64,000 nucleotides of DNA from Dokdonella sp. (GCA_016712865.1 JADJQH010000008.1:992001-1056000), one strand, 5' to 3'; positions 1 to 11,409 are shown, numbered from the stretch's first letter. The notes: generated from the letters alone by a model not told the origin. Program-made: numbers and translations.

Positions 1-821
1 AACAGGGCAAGCCGCAGGTCAGCTGTTTCCACTACAACGAGTGGCTGGAATATGGCTACTACCAGCAGGGTCGGATGAAGGACGCAAACGCGCTGCTGCT
101 CAGGTGCAAGCAGGAAGGCGAATCCGCGCTTGCAGCCAGCAAGCCGGGCAAGGAGAGGGATCGGCTCGTGGCGCGCTTCGAAGGTTCCTTGCCGATCATG
201 CGCGCGACCGCCGTCATCGAGTCGCAGGACTGGAACGGACCTGCCCTGCAACTGGACATGCCCGCAATCAAGGATGAAAACGTGCTCGCGGTGGATCGTT
301 TCGTTACCGGCTTTGCTGCCGCACAACGCGGCGATCTCACGCTCGCGCGCAGCGTGCTCGCGACCTTGCATGACCAGGTCGCCGCTGCCAAACCGGACAG
401 CGAAAATCCGCAAGCGCTCGACTACCTGCACATCCTGCATGACGACCTGGCTGGCCTGGTTGCCGCGAAGTCGGGAGACATGGACACGGCAATTGCCTTG
501 GTGCGCGGCGCGGCCAGCCGTCTGGATACCATGGCCTTTGATTTCGGCCCCCCGGTGATGGTCAAACCGCCGCATGAGTTGCTCGGCGAGTTGTTGCTTG
601 CCGTTGATCGCCCCGGCGAAGCCGCTGATGCTTTCACGCGGTCGCTGCAATTGGCGCCGCTGCGTTCGTTGTCACTGCTGGGCCTGGCTCGTGCGCACAA
701 GGCCGCCGGGCATGATGTTGCCGCCGGCGCAAGCTACAGACAACTCCTGGCGATCTGGCATCAGGCCGATGCCGATCTCGCCATCCTGGCCGAGGCGCAT
801 GGCAAGGTTCCGAGCCCTTGA
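1..821 (+). CDS. TPR-like protein, 5' end outside window
   Basis: The frame is open from base 3 and runs to a TGA at 819-821, giving 272 visible residues with the N-terminus cut by the window edge. The C-terminal 80 or so residues look like helical tetratricopeptide repeats (for example LGELLLAVDRPGEAADAF followed by LLGLARAHKAAGHDVAAG). The rest is Ala/Leu/Asp-rich and helical, so it is probably a protein-interaction scaffold. No catalytic motif is visible. It ends 42 bases before prpB on the same strand, but there is no reason to link it functionally to propionate metabolism. The specific function is unknown. Confidence 0.7.
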   Translation, partial: QGKPQVSCFHYNEWLEYGYYQQGRMKDANALLLRCKQEGESALAASKPGKERDRLVARFEGSLPIMRATAVIESQDWNGPALQLDMPAIKDENVLAVDRFVTGFAAAQRGDLTLARSVLATLHDQVAAAKPDSENPQALDYLHILHDDLAGLVAAKSGDMDTAIALVRGAASRLDTMAFDFGPPVMVKPPHELLGELLLAVDRPGEAADAFTRSLQLAPLRSLSLLGLARAHKAAGHDVAAGASYRQLLAIWHQADADLAILAEAHGKVPSP

Positions 822-863
822 TCACCTGTTCCGGCTAAAATGCGCGTTTTCGCCGGAGTTGCC

Positions 864-1754
864 ATGAGCCAGCTTGATTCCGCAGGCGCGCGTTTTCGCG
901 CCGCCGTTGCCGAGGAACATCCCTTGCAGGTGATGGGCGCAATTACCGCCTATGCCGGACGCATGGCCAAGCGCGTCGGCTATCGCGCGCTGTACCTGTC
1001 CGGTGGTGGCGTGGCCGCCAACTCGCTGGGCATGCCCGATCTTGGCATCAGCACCATGGAAGACGTGCTCATCGATGCGCGGCGCATCGTCGATGCCACG
1101 CAGATGCCCTTGTTGGTCGATATCGATACCGGCTGGGGTGGGGCATTCAACATCGGGCGCACCATTCGCAACTTCGAGCGCGTTGGCGTGGCTGCCGTGC
1201 ACATGGAAGACCAGGTGGGCGCCAAGCGCTGTGGCCATCGTCCCGGCAAGGAGGTGGTGGGCAAGGACGAGATGGTTGATCGCGTGAAGGCTGCCGTGGA
1301 TGCACGCAGCGACGCCGGTTTCGTCATCATGGCGCGCACCGATGCGGCAGCCGTGGAAGGGATCGACAGCGCCATCGAGCGCGCGGTGGCCTACGTCGAG
1401 GCGGGTGCCGACATGATTTTCCCCGAAGCCATGAAAACACTGGACGACTATCGCAAGTTCAAGACTGCGGTGAAGGTGCCGATCCTGGCCAACCTCACCG
1501 AATTCGGTTCCACGCCGTTCTTCACCACCGAGGAACTGGGTTCTGCGGATGTCGATATCGCGCTGTACTGCTGCGGTGCATACCGCGCCATGAACAAGGC
1601 CGCACTGGGTTTCTACGAAACCGTGCGCCGCGAAGGCACGCAAAAGAACATCATCGACCGCTTGCAGACCCGCGAGGAACTGTACGACTTCCTCGGCTAC
1701 CACGACTACGAACGCAAGCTCGACGAGCTGTTTGCCGGCAACAAGCGCGATTGA
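864..1754 (+). CDS. prpB: 2-methylisocitrate lyase PrpB
   Basis: This enzyme cleaves 2-methylisocitrate to pyruvate and succinate, the last step of the methylcitrate cycle for propionate. It belongs to the isocitrate lyase/PEP mutase superfamily. The product is 296 residues, the same length as E. coli PrpB. The signature KRCGH lies at residues 121-125 with the catalytic Cys at 123, and the Mg-binding stretch VDIDTGWGG is at about 86-93. An upstream in-frame ATG at 840 exists. The start at 864 is preferred because GGAG at 855-858 precedes it at normal spacing and the length then matches the family. prpC follows 33 bases downstream, so the two are almost certainly co-transcribed. Confidence 0.95.
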   Translation: MSQLDSAGARFRAAVAEEHPLQVMGAITAYAGRMAKRVGYRALYLSGGGVAANSLGMPDLGISTMEDVLIDARRIVDATQMPLLVDIDTGWGGAFNIGRTIRNFERVGVAAVHMEDQVGAKRCGHRPGKEVVGKDEMVDRVKAAVDARSDAGFVIMARTDAAAVEGIDSAIERAVAYVEAGADMIFPEAMKTLDDYRKFKTAVKVPILANLTEFGSTPFFTTEELGSADVDIALYCCGAYRAMNKAALGFYETVRREGTQKNIIDRLQTREELYDFLGYHDYERKLDELFAGNKRD

Positions 1755-1787
1755 ACGCATGTCGCATCGATTGAATTGGAGAAACCC

Positions 1788-2936
1788 ATGAGCGAGTCCG
1801 CCACCCCATTCAAACCCAAGAAGTCTGTCGCCCTGTCCGGCGTCGCGGCGGGCAACACCGCGCTGTGCACGGTCGGCCGCACCGGCAATGACCTGCACTA
1901 CCGCGGCTATGACATCCTCGACTTCGCCACCAGCAGCGAGTTCGAGGAAATTGCCTACCTGCTGGTGCATGGCAAGCTGCCCAACCGCGCCGAGTTGGCC
2001 GGCTACAAGGCGAAACTCAAATCCCTGCGTGGCGTCCCGGCCTCGGTCAAGGCCGTGCTGGAGCAGTTGCCGGCTTCGGCGCACCCGATGGATGTGATGC
2101 GCACCGGCGTCTCGGCACTGGGCTGCGCGCTGCCGGAAAAGGACGACCACAACCATCCGGGTGCGCGCGATATTGCCGACCGCCTGATGGCTTCGTTGGG
2201 TTCCATGTTGCTGTACTGGTACCACTTTGCGGTCAACGGCAAGCGCATCGAGGTGGAAACCGATGACGATTCCATCGGTGGCCACTTCTTGCACCTGTTG
2301 CATGGCAAGGTGCCGAGTGATCTGTGGGTGCGCGCCATGCACACCTCGCTGATCCTCTACGCGGAACACGAATTCAATGCGTCCACGTTTGCCGCGCGCG
2401 TGATCTCCGGCACCGGCAGCGACATGTATTCGGCCATTGCCGGGGCCATCGGCGCGCTGCGTGGCCCCAAGCATGGCGGCGCCAACGAAGTCGCCTTCGA
2501 GATCCAGAAGCGTTACGACACGGCCGACCAAGCCGAGGCCGACATCCGCGCCCGCGTCGAAAAGAAGGAGGTCGTGATCGGCTTCGGCCATCCGGTGTAC
2601 ACGGTCGGTGATCCGCGCAACAAGGTGATCAAGGAAGTCGCGCGCGAGCTGTCGGCCGAACAGCAGAACATGAAGATGTTCGACATTGCCGAGCGCCTGG
2701 AATCGACCATGTGGGAAATCAAGAAGATGTTTCCCAACCTGGACTGGTTCAGCGCGGTCAGCTACCACATGCTGGGCGTGCCCACCGCCATGTTCACGCC
2801 GCTGTTCGTGATCTCGCGCACTTCCGGCTGGAGCGCGCATGTCATCGAGCAGCGCATCGACGGCAAGATCATCCGTCCCAGCGCCAATTACACGGGCCCG
2901 GAAGATCTCAAGTTCGTGCCGATCAGTCAGCGCTGA
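1788..2936 (+). CDS. prpC: 2-methylcitrate synthase PrpC
   Basis: This enzyme condenses propionyl-CoA with oxaloacetate to 2-methylcitrate, the entry step of the methylcitrate cycle. It is a citrate synthase family protein of 382 residues. Visible family features are the His-containing block [10 protein letters not shown] around residues 225-234, GFGHPVYT at 265-272 with the substrate His at 268, and a C-terminal DWFSAVSYH block carrying the catalytic Asp. The ATG at 1788 has GGAG at 1778-1781. An in-frame TTG 12 bases upstream lies inside that ribosome site and is rejected. The position directly after prpB supports methylcitrate rather than citrate synthase. Normally acnD would follow, but here it lies 8.5 kb away. 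Confidence 0.93.
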   Translation: MSESATPFKPKKSVALSGVAAGNTALCTVGRTGNDLHYRGYDILDFATSSEFEEIAYLLVHGKLPNRAELAGYKAKLKSLRGVPASVKAVLEQLPASAHPMDVMRTGVSALGCALPEKDDHNHPGARDIADRLMASLGSMLLYWYHFAVNGKRIEVETDDDSIGGHFLHLLHGKVPSDLWVRAMHTSLILYAEHEFNASTFAARVISGTGSDMYSAIAGAIGALRGPKHGGANEVAFEIQKRYDTADQAEADIRARVEKKEVVIGFGHPVYTVGDPRNKVIKEVARELSAEQQNMKMFDIAERLESTMWEIKKMFPNLDWFSAVSYHMLGVPTAMFTPLFVISRTSGWSAHVIEQRIDGKIIRPSANYTGPEDLKFVPISQR

Positions 2937-2971
2937 TTGACGTTGGATACGGTTGAATGACTGATTTGCTG

Positions 2972-2982
2972 CCCCCCCCCCC
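2972..2982 (+). repeat. 11-C homopolymer tract upstream of methyltransferase
   Basis: Eleven consecutive C bases lie between prpC and the methyltransferase ATG at 2995. An ATG at 2957 reads ATG-ACT-GAT-TTG-CTG and enters the tract on a codon boundary. With 11 C it hits TAG at 2999. With 9 or 12 C it would read through in frame into the methyltransferase. The ATG at 2995 has no Shine-Dalgarno sequence, only the C tract, upstream of it. The tract may be a slippage-prone phase switch or a homopolymer miscall. Confidence 0.6.
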
Positions 2983-2994
2983 ACGGCGCTGCGA

Positions 2995-4113
2995 ATGCTA
3001 GGTGCAGCGCGGCGCATCGCGAAGCGTCTGCCGGGTTTTCTGCAATCCCCATTGCGGGTCCTGTGGCGACGCCTGCTGAACTCGGGATTGTCCGAACGCA
3101 CCCGCTACCGCTTGCGGATCGCCGCCGAACAGGTCGTATTCGAGGGGCAGACCGAAGTCCATGATCTGCCAGAAATTTTCCACTACTGGTCCAATCGGTA
3201 CCTGCGACCGAAGTTCGAGTCGTTTGGTTTTTCCAATCCCGATGATTTTTTCCTGACGTTCGCCGCGCAATCATTGCGCGATAGCACCCAATCAGCACCG
3301 ACCTTGCTCAGTATCGGCAGCGGCAATTGCGACACCGAGGTGCGTTTGGCTCTGGGGTTGCAGGCCCTTGGTTTTGCCGACTTCACCATCGAATGCATTG
3401 ATCTCAACGCGCGCATGCTTGCGCGTGGGCGGGAGCTTGCGCAGTCGGCAGGACTTGTCGGCCAGTTTCGCTTTGTCGAGGCTGATTTCAATCGCCTGAA
3501 CCTGTCGCGGCGTTACGACTGTGTCGTGGCCAACCAGAGCCTGCATCATGTGGTGGAGTTGGAGCACCTCTTCGGTCAAGTTTCCACCGCACTGCTGCCC
3601 CACGGACGCTTTCTGGTTTCGGACATGATTGGCAGGAATGGCCACATGCGCTGGCCGGAGGCATTGGTGCTGGTCGAGGAGCTGTGGGCGAGCTTGCCTG
3701 AATCAAGGAAGTACAACCATCAATTGCGTCGGCTCGAGCGCGAGTTCGTCAACTGGGACAATTCCGGCGTTGGCTTCGAGGGCGTTCGCGCGCAGGACGT
3801 GCTGCCCTGCATGGCGCGCTGTTTCAAGTTCGAGCTGTTTGTCGGCTATGGCAATGTCATCGATATCTTCATCGATCGGAGCTTTGGTCCGAACTTTGAT
3901 GCGGAAGATCCTGCGGACCGCGCGTTCATCGACAAGGTCCATGCCATCGACGAAGCGGCGATCCACGCCGGAACCCTCACGCCAACCCATGCGGTGATCG
4001 TCGCCCGATCAGCGGATTTCGCGGGTGCAACCCGGTGCTGGAACGGACTCACCCCGGAGCGGGCGATCCGTGATCCTGCGACCTCCGGTGTTCGGCCGGC
4101 GGTGCAGAGCTGA
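2995..4113 (+). CDS. class I SAM-dependent methyltransferase
   Basis: A 372-residue protein with a Rossmann-type methyltransferase core at roughly residues 90-240. Motif I is LLSIGSGNCDTE, followed by an acidic motif II (ECIDLNARML), a motif-III-like VEADFN and the post-motif YDCVVANQSLHHV, as in small-molecule or lipid methyltransferases of the Methyltransf_11/25 type. The N-terminal 80 residues are basic and helical, so membrane association is possible. The substrate is unknown. The gene starts 58 bases after prpC on the same strand and is probably transcribed with it. The start is doubtful: ATG 2995 lacks a ribosome-binding site, and the better-placed ATG at 2957 (GGA at 2945-2947) is out of frame by one C of an 11-C tract. 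Confidence 0.75.
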   Translation: MLGAARRIAKRLPGFLQSPLRVLWRRLLNSGLSERTRYRLRIAAEQVVFEGQTEVHDLPEIFHYWSNRYLRPKFESFGFSNPDDFFLTFAAQSLRDSTQSAPTLLSIGSGNCDTEVRLALGLQALGFADFTIECIDLNARMLARGRELAQSAGLVGQFRFVEADFNRLNLSRRYDCVVANQSLHHVVELEHLFGQVSTALLPHGRFLVSDMIGRNGHMRWPEALVLVEELWASLPESRKYNHQLRRLEREFVNWDNSGVGFEGVRAQDVLPCMARCFKFELFVGYGNVIDIFIDRSFGPNFDAEDPADRAFIDKVHAIDEAAIHAGTLTPTHAVIVARSADFAGATRCWNGLTPERAIRDPATSGVRPAVQS

Positions 4114-4213
4114 GCGCAGTCGCTACATTCGTCTTCGAGAATGGATGCGCGCCGCGAGCGGAGCGGAGCATGCTCCGCCCGCGGGTCAGGGGAAACGCCG
4201 CGCCTGCCGTGCG

Positions 4214-7111
4214 CTATTGGAAACCGTTGTCGAAAATGTGGTCGGGGAAATTGCCCGGTCCTCCGACAAACAGGATGTTGTTGGCATCGTTGCGGTAGTT
4301 GCCCTGGCGCAGGGCATCGATGTCCAGTTCCCAGGTGTCGACATCGATGCGGGTGGCGCCGGCAAAGGTGTACCAGCCGAAGCTGTTCTGGTCGCCGGGA
4401 ATGCGCGGACCATAATTGCGCCAGACCCAGTTGGCATTGAAGTTGGCGCCATGGAAGGTCACCCGGACCTTGCTGGCGCTGCATGCAGGCAGGGCAAAAT
4501 GCACCAGGCCCCACGGTTCGTGGCTGTTGGCGTCACCCAGCGGGTCCAGTGGATAGAGCTCGGCCGGCTGGCCCACGCTGTCGTTGAGTTGCGTGCAGGC
4601 TGAACCCGTCACGATCTCGATGGTGGAATTGACGCTGCTCCCTTGCGGGCTGGCAGGGCTTGCCGCCTGCGGCGTGCTCAATGAAGCAACACCGGGCTGA
4701 TCGGCGTCAGCCGTGCCGTCACCGTTGCCGTCGCCTGCGAGAACGCCGTTCTCGGTGGTGGTCGGCGATCCATCGGCATCCTCGTCCGGTACTTCCGTGA
4801 ATTCCCAAACCCCGGCGTTGGTGCCCGCGTAGAGACGGGCCGGGTCACCCGGATTGCGCGCAGGCATGGCCAGAGCCGTGGAGGAATAGGCGGGAAGGCC
4901 GATGCTGTAGGAATTCCAGGTCAGGCCGCCATCGGTGGATCGATACACACCGCCCGGATTGGCGCCGTCGCCGCCGGTACCGGCGTAGATGGTGTTGCCG
5001 CTGGCGTCGCTGGGATCAATGAGCAAGGCACGCACGTCTTGGCCGGCGATTCCCGCGCTCGATTCCGACCAGCTTGCGCCGGCATTCGTGGATTTGTAGA
5101 TCGTTCCGACAATGGCACCTGACGGAAGGAAGGCAGTGACCGCGGCATACAGCACGGCGGGATTGGCCGGGTTGATGGCCAGCGCCAGGACATCCTGCTG
5201 CGAGCTGGCCGGACTCAGGTAGTGGGGCAGGCCGACGCTGGAATGCACCCAGGTGGCGCCGCCATTGGTGGACTTGAACACACCGTTGGGAAAGGTCGGC
5301 TCAAGCATGCCCGGCTCGCTGCTGAGTCCGCCAATGGTCAGGCCCGCATACAGGGTTTGCGTGTTGCTCGGGTCGATCACAAGTGCAATGCCGATGTTGT
5401 ATGAGAAGCTGATTCCAGCGCCCGGGTCGAGATCCTGCGGCAGCGGCAATCCGCTTTCCGAAGCAGTCCATGATGCCCCCGCGTTGGTGGACTTGTAGAT
5501 GCGCGCGGAGCGCATGGGCAAGCCAGGGCCGCTGAAGTCCGGTCGACCACTGCCGATGGCGTACAGGGTCTGCAACCCGCCGCTTCCCGTCGCGCACGGG
5601 CCGCTGGGAGGTGGTGCGGCGCAGGATCGCGGATCGGCAACGATGGCGCGCGCTGTGCCCATGTCGCGATGGCCATTGACCAGGGCAATTCCGTTGTCGA
5701 TGGTTGCCCAACTGTTGCCACCATCCGTACTCTTGTACAGGCCGCCATCCAGGGCCGAGGAATCCGGAATTGCCGCACTGCGCCCCGCCGCATACACCGT
5801 GAAGTTCTCGGCCGTGAACGGATCGCTGTCGACCGTGGTCGGGTCGATGGTCAGGCCGCGCACCTGTTCGGCGTTGAGGCCGCTGAGCGATGGCGCCCAG
5901 GTGGCACCGTTGTCGGCAGACCTGTAGATCGCCCGTGCCGTGCTGAAGGCATCGCCGTAACCCGCCAGCACCACCGAACCGCTGCCGGTGTCCTTGGGGT
6001 GCGGGGCCAGTGCGCGGATCATGGTGGCTTGCAAGCCATTGTTGATCTCGCTCCAGTTGGTGCCGCCATTGGTCGAGCGAAACAGGCCACCGTCACGGGT
6101 CGCAAGGTAGAGGTTGGGCGTGGTCGGAAAATTGGAGGAAGACTGGATTGAAATTGCCTGTACCGGATCGGTGCCGTTGACGGTCAAGCCGTTGGCAACA
6201 CCCCAGTTGGTCCATACCGGTGCGTCGACATTGTTCGTAACTGCTGCGCCGAGCGAGCTGCAGGTAATGAACAAGCCAGCAGCCTGCGTCGGGTGGGGCG
6301 CGATGCTGTCGGCGTAGAAGCAACCGACCGGCAGGGAAATGGTGTTCCAGGTGGTTCCGCCATTGCTGCTGGTCAGGGTGATTCCGCCGTACTCGTCATT
6401 GACGAACAGGCGTAGCGGATTCAGCGGAGAGACGACCATACGGGTCACGCTGAATGGCGCTGGCGAGATCGATACAGCGGCCCAGCTGGCCGCAGAGTCG
6501 GTGCTCTTGATCAACGCGGCGCCGCCGAAAATCGCGGGATCCGAAAGCAGTCCGACGTAGATCGATCCATCGGCTGCGAACTCGACGGTCTGATAGTTGC
6601 CATTGACCGGCAGCGTGCCGCCGGACCAGGTGCTGCCACCGTCGTTGGTGATCCACACTCCGCTAGCACTGGTTGTGGCCGCGAGAATGGCCACGCTGTT
6701 GCTTCCCGGACGTTGCACCGAGATGTCCATGATGCTCCCCGCACCTGCGGGTTCGCTGAGCGGAATCCACAGATCACCGCCATTGCCCGAGCGGAACATC
6801 TGCTCGCCGCTGCTCGCGTAGAGCACCGGTGCGCCGGACGCGGCACCTAGTGCGGAAATGAACGTTGGTGGCAGTCCGCTGCCGAGGCGCTGCCAACTGC
6901 TGCCGTTGCTTGTGGTGCGAAACAGCGCGCCACCGGCTGCCGACCACAAGGTGCCGGAACCCGCTTCATAGTTGATGAGGTCGTAGATGCGCCCACCATA
7001 GGGCCCGGTGCTGCTCCAGCTTCCTGGCGCGGCTACCGCAGCACTGGCAATGCAAGCCAGCAACGGTGCCAGCAGACATCCTGGCTGAATTTTGCAATGT
7101 ACTGGGCTCAT
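4214..7111 (-). CDS. secreted Asp-box (BNR) beta-propeller protein with choice-of-anchor U domain
   Basis: A 965-residue exported protein. A typical signal peptide (basic start, then LLAPLLACIASAAVAA) is followed by about twelve Asp-box/BNR-like repeats of the form S-T-N/D-G-G-x-T/S-W (for example STNGGATW, STDGGLTW, STNAGASW). This is the architecture of sortilin/sialidase-like propellers. Around residues 820-965 comes an acidic DEDADGSP...GDGNGDGTADADQPGVASL stretch typical of the choice-of-anchor U domain, which usually precedes a surface-sorting tail. Here the protein ends in DHIFDNGFQ. The start is the ATG at 7111 because GGGAGG lies just upstream. An in-frame ATG nine codons earlier lacks this. 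There is no sign of a catalytic sialidase Arg triad, so it is probably a surface binding or adhesion protein. Confidence 0.8.
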   Translation of the reverse strand: MSPVHCKIQPGCLLAPLLACIASAAVAAPGSWSSTGPYGGRIYDLINYEAGSGTLWSAAGGALFRTTSNGSSWQRLGSGLPPTFISALGAASGAPVLYASSGEQMFRSGNGGDLWIPLSEPAGAGSIMDISVQRPGSNSVAILAATTSASGVWITNDGGSTWSGGTLPVNGNYQTVEFAADGSIYVGLLSDPAIFGGAALIKSTDSAASWAAVSISPAPFSVTRMVVSPLNPLRLFVNDEYGGITLTSSNGGTTWNTISLPVGCFYADSIAPHPTQAAGLFITCSSLGAAVTNNVDAPVWTNWGVANGLTVNGTDPVQAISIQSSSNFPTTPNLYLATRDGGLFRSTNGGTNWSEINNGLQATMIRALAPHPKDTGSGSVVLAGYGDAFSTARAIYRSADNGATWAPSLSGLNAEQVRGLTIDPTTVDSDPFTAENFTVYAAGRSAAIPDSSALDGGLYKSTDGGNSWATIDNGIALVNGHRDMGTARAIVADPRSCAAPPPSGPCATGSGGLQTLYAIGSGRPDFSGPGLPMRSARIYKSTNAGASWTASESGLPLPQDLDPGAGISFSYNIGIALVIDPSNTQTLYAGLTIGGLSSEPGMLEPTFPNGVFKSTNGGATWVHSSVGLPHYLSPASSQQDVLALAINPANPAVLYAAVTAFLPSGAIVGTIYKSTNAGASWSESSAGIAGQDVRALLIDPSDASGNTIYAGTGGDGANPGGVYRSTDGGLTWNSYSIGLPAYSSTALAMPARNPGDPARLYAGTNAGVWEFTEVPDEDADGSPTTTENGVLAGDGNGDGTADADQPGVASLSTPQAASPASPQGSSVNSTIEIVTGSACTQLNDSVGQPAELYPLDPLGDANSHEPWGLVHFALPACSASKVRVTFHGANFNANWVWRNYGPRIPGDQNSFGWYTFAGATRIDVDTWELDIDALRQGNYRNDANNILFVGGPGNFPDHIFDNGFQ

Positions 7112-7348
7112 GGGGTTTCCTCCCGAAAAGTCGTTCAAACCTATTACGCAGTTGGGCGCCAGAACGTGTCAGATTCGACCCGGCAACTGTGAAACCGTTG
7201 GCAGTGGGTTTGCGGGTTGAATCACGTTTGAACCGCTGCGGTCAAGCACGGCAAGGCGTTTCCACAACGCCTGCGACGATTTGCCCGTCGGCTTGAAATC
7301 ATGGGGGAAGGGAATCCTGCTCGCGGTCTGCGCGCCGGAGCGGGATTC

Positions 7349-9436
<2,088 letters not shown>

Positions 9437-9445
9437 TCAAGTCGT

Positions 9446-9523
9446 AGGGTGGATAAGCGCAGCGCATCCACCGGATGAATGCTTGCCGCGTACGTTGGTG
9501 GATGCGCTGCGCTTATCTACCCT
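9446..9523. repeat. 27-bp imperfect inverted repeat (intergenic palindrome)
   Basis: The left arm 9446-9472 (AGGGTGGATAAGCG...CATCCACC) and right arm 9497-9523 are complementary at 26 of 27 positions and enclose a 24-base loop. The element lies between the divergent fadH and beta-helix genes. This GGTGGATAAGCG-type palindrome is a commonly seen dispersed repeat in proteobacterial genomes. No poly-T follows, so it is not an obvious terminator. Confidence 0.75.
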
Positions 9524-9602
9524 GCAACCGCGTGCTGTGCAGCGTGGAGATGGCTGGCCGCGAGCAGGGGTTATGCTTACGAATATGATCGGAGATTGCA
9601 GG

Positions 9603-11138
9603 ATGCGCGCAGCAGCTTGGTTGTTGGTTGCAATCGGAAGTTATTCCCATACTGTTGCGGCTTGCGTGCGTGCGGGTGATACCTTGCTCGCTTCGGGTTT
9701 CGAAAAGCCACCGCTTCACGCCTGGTACGTCGCCACCAACGGCAATGACAACGGCACGGGCAGCGCAGCGTCGCCATGGCGGACCATCCAGCATGCGCTG
9801 GACACGGTATCTGCCGGCGATGCGATCTGCGTGCGTGGCGGTGTCTACAACGAGCTGGTGACGATCAGCCAATCCGGCTCGGCGACGGTCGGGCCGATCA
9901 TCCTGCAATCAGTCCCCGCTGAAACCGCCGTGATCGATGGTACGGGATTGCCGATTCCGGATGGACAGTACGGGCTGCTTACCCTGATCGACGCCAGCTG
10001 GATCACCGTGCAGGGTCTTGAGCTGCGCAACTACAGCACGGCATCAACCGCAAACGTGCCGATTGGGCTCTATGTGACCGGTGCCGGGACCGAGATCCGC
10101 GTGCTCAAGAACCGCATCCACGATATCCGCACCACGGCCAACGGCTGCGCGGCCAATGCATTTGGCTTGAAGGTGGATGGTACGCGCGCCCCGCAGTCAA
10201 TCAACCAGCTTTTCATCCACGGCAATGAGATCCACCATCTCACCTTGGGTTGCAGCGAATCGTTTTCGCTGGATGGCAACGTCGAGGACTGGATCATCAG
10301 CAACAACAGCGTGCATGACACCAACAACATCGCCATCGGCGCGATTGGCTTTGAAGGCGTCGCCCCCAATCCTGCCTTCGACCAGGCCCGTGATGGCGTG
10401 ATCAGCGGCAACACCGTCTACAACATCACCTCGTTCGGCAATCCAGCCTACGGGAACGAGTACGCCGCCGATGGCATCTATGTGGACGGCGGTACACGCA
10501 TCCTGATTGAACGCAACCTGGTGCATCACGTGGATATCGGCATCGAAGTGGCCAGTGAGCACGCCGGGCGCACCAGCAGCGATGTGATCGTGCGCAACAA
10601 CCTCATCCACTCCGGCAACTCCACCGGAATTTCCATCGGCGGCTACGACTCCAGTGTGGGCGGCAGTGAACGGGTGACCATCATCGGCAACACCCTGTTC
10701 CGCAATGACCAGCAAGGTACCGGAAGCGGTGAGTTCCAGATCCAGTACCACGCCAGCGACAACCGCTTTGACAACAACATCGTCTACGCCGGAGTCGGCG
10801 GCGTGCTGGTCTACGCCTACACCAATGACACTGCGCTGCCGGCCGGCATGAACCACAACCTGTACTGGACGGATGCCGGGCAGGCCAGCTGGACCTGGAA
10901 GGACGTCGAGTACACCAGTCTTGCCACCTGGCGCAGCGGCTCGGGCCAGGATGCGAACGGATTGTTTGCCAATCCCTTGTTCCTGAACCAGGCCGGATTC
11001 GATCTGCGCGTGGCCACGGGCTCTCCTGCAATCAATTCGGGTGCCGATCCTGGTGGCGGCATTGTCGGAACGCTCGACTTTGCCGGTTTGCCGCGCATCC
11101 AGGGTGCTGCCATCGACATCGGCGCGCACGAACGCTGA
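9603..11138 (+). CDS. secreted right-handed beta-helix protein (choice-of-anchor Q type)
   Basis: A 511-residue exported protein. The signal peptide MRAAAWLLVAIGSYSHTVA is followed by a short AGDTLLASGFE segment. A DUF1565-like start comes next (WYVATNGNDNGTGS, then SPWRTIQHAL), and then a long series of parallel beta-helix turns rich in Asn ladders (ISNNSVHD, ISGNTVYN, IVRNNLIH). The C-terminus, SPAINSGAD...DIGAHE, is the hallmark of choice-of-anchor Q proteins. These fold like pectate lyases or polysaccharide-binding helices, but no specific catalytic site is evident. The start at 9603 is chosen for GGAG at 9591-9594 and the immediately following signal peptide. The frame is open further upstream. 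Confidence 0.8.
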   Translation: MRAAAWLLVAIGSYSHTVAACVRAGDTLLASGFEKPPLHAWYVATNGNDNGTGSAASPWRTIQHALDTVSAGDAICVRGGVYNELVTISQSGSATVGPIILQSVPAETAVIDGTGLPIPDGQYGLLTLIDASWITVQGLELRNYSTASTANVPIGLYVTGAGTEIRVLKNRIHDIRTTANGCAANAFGLKVDGTRAPQSINQLFIHGNEIHHLTLGCSESFSLDGNVEDWIISNNSVHDTNNIAIGAIGFEGVAPNPAFDQARDGVISGNTVYNITSFGNPAYGNEYAADGIYVDGGTRILIERNLVHHVDIGIEVASEHAGRTSSDVIVRNNLIHSGNSTGISIGGYDSSVGGSERVTIIGNTLFRNDQQGTGSGEFQIQYHASDNRFDNNIVYAGVGGVLVYAYTNDTALPAGMNHNLYWTDAGQASWTWKDVEYTSLATWRSGSGQDANGLFANPLFLNQAGFDLRVATGSPAINSGADPGGGIVGTLDFAGLPRIQGAAIDIGAHER

Positions 11139-11144
11139 GGAATC

Positions 11145-11312
11145 GTCGGCTCCGGCCTGTCGCCTTGAGCCCACCAACGACGAAGCGGAAACGGATGATG
11201 TTTTCAACGAGCCTTGAGGTGATGTCGGCTCCGGCCTTTGGCCTTGAGCCGACCTACGGTTGTCGCAAGGAGTGTCGTAGGTCGGTTCAAGCGGCGCAGC
11301 CGCGGAACCGAC
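11145..11312. repeat. REP-like hairpin doublet with degenerate third unit
   Basis: Two hairpins lie back to back. 11224-11253 has arms GTCGGCTC / GAGCCGAC. 11281-11312 has arms GTCGGTTC / GAACCGAC with an inner GCGGC-GCA-GCCGC stem. The two units are themselves joined by a perfect inverted repeat, CCGACCTACG (11249-11258) and CGTAGGTCGG (11276-11285). A degenerate copy of the first unit lies at 11145-11174. The whole fills the gap between the beta-helix gene and acnD. Confidence 0.7.
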
Positions 11313-11409
11313 GTCAGCGTTCGTCAAGGTACCCTCTGGCACAATAGGCATCCTTCCGTGTGCTGGCCGTGCAATATGCCTGTCGGACACTCCTTGCCGG
11401 TTGAACTCC

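Noticed and set aside
822-3101. A 759-codon open frame on the minus strand across prpB and prpC
   Set aside because: It mirrors strongly conserved genes on the plus strand. Its translation is His/Arg/Gly-rich low-complexity with no family features. It is a side effect of GC-rich codon use.
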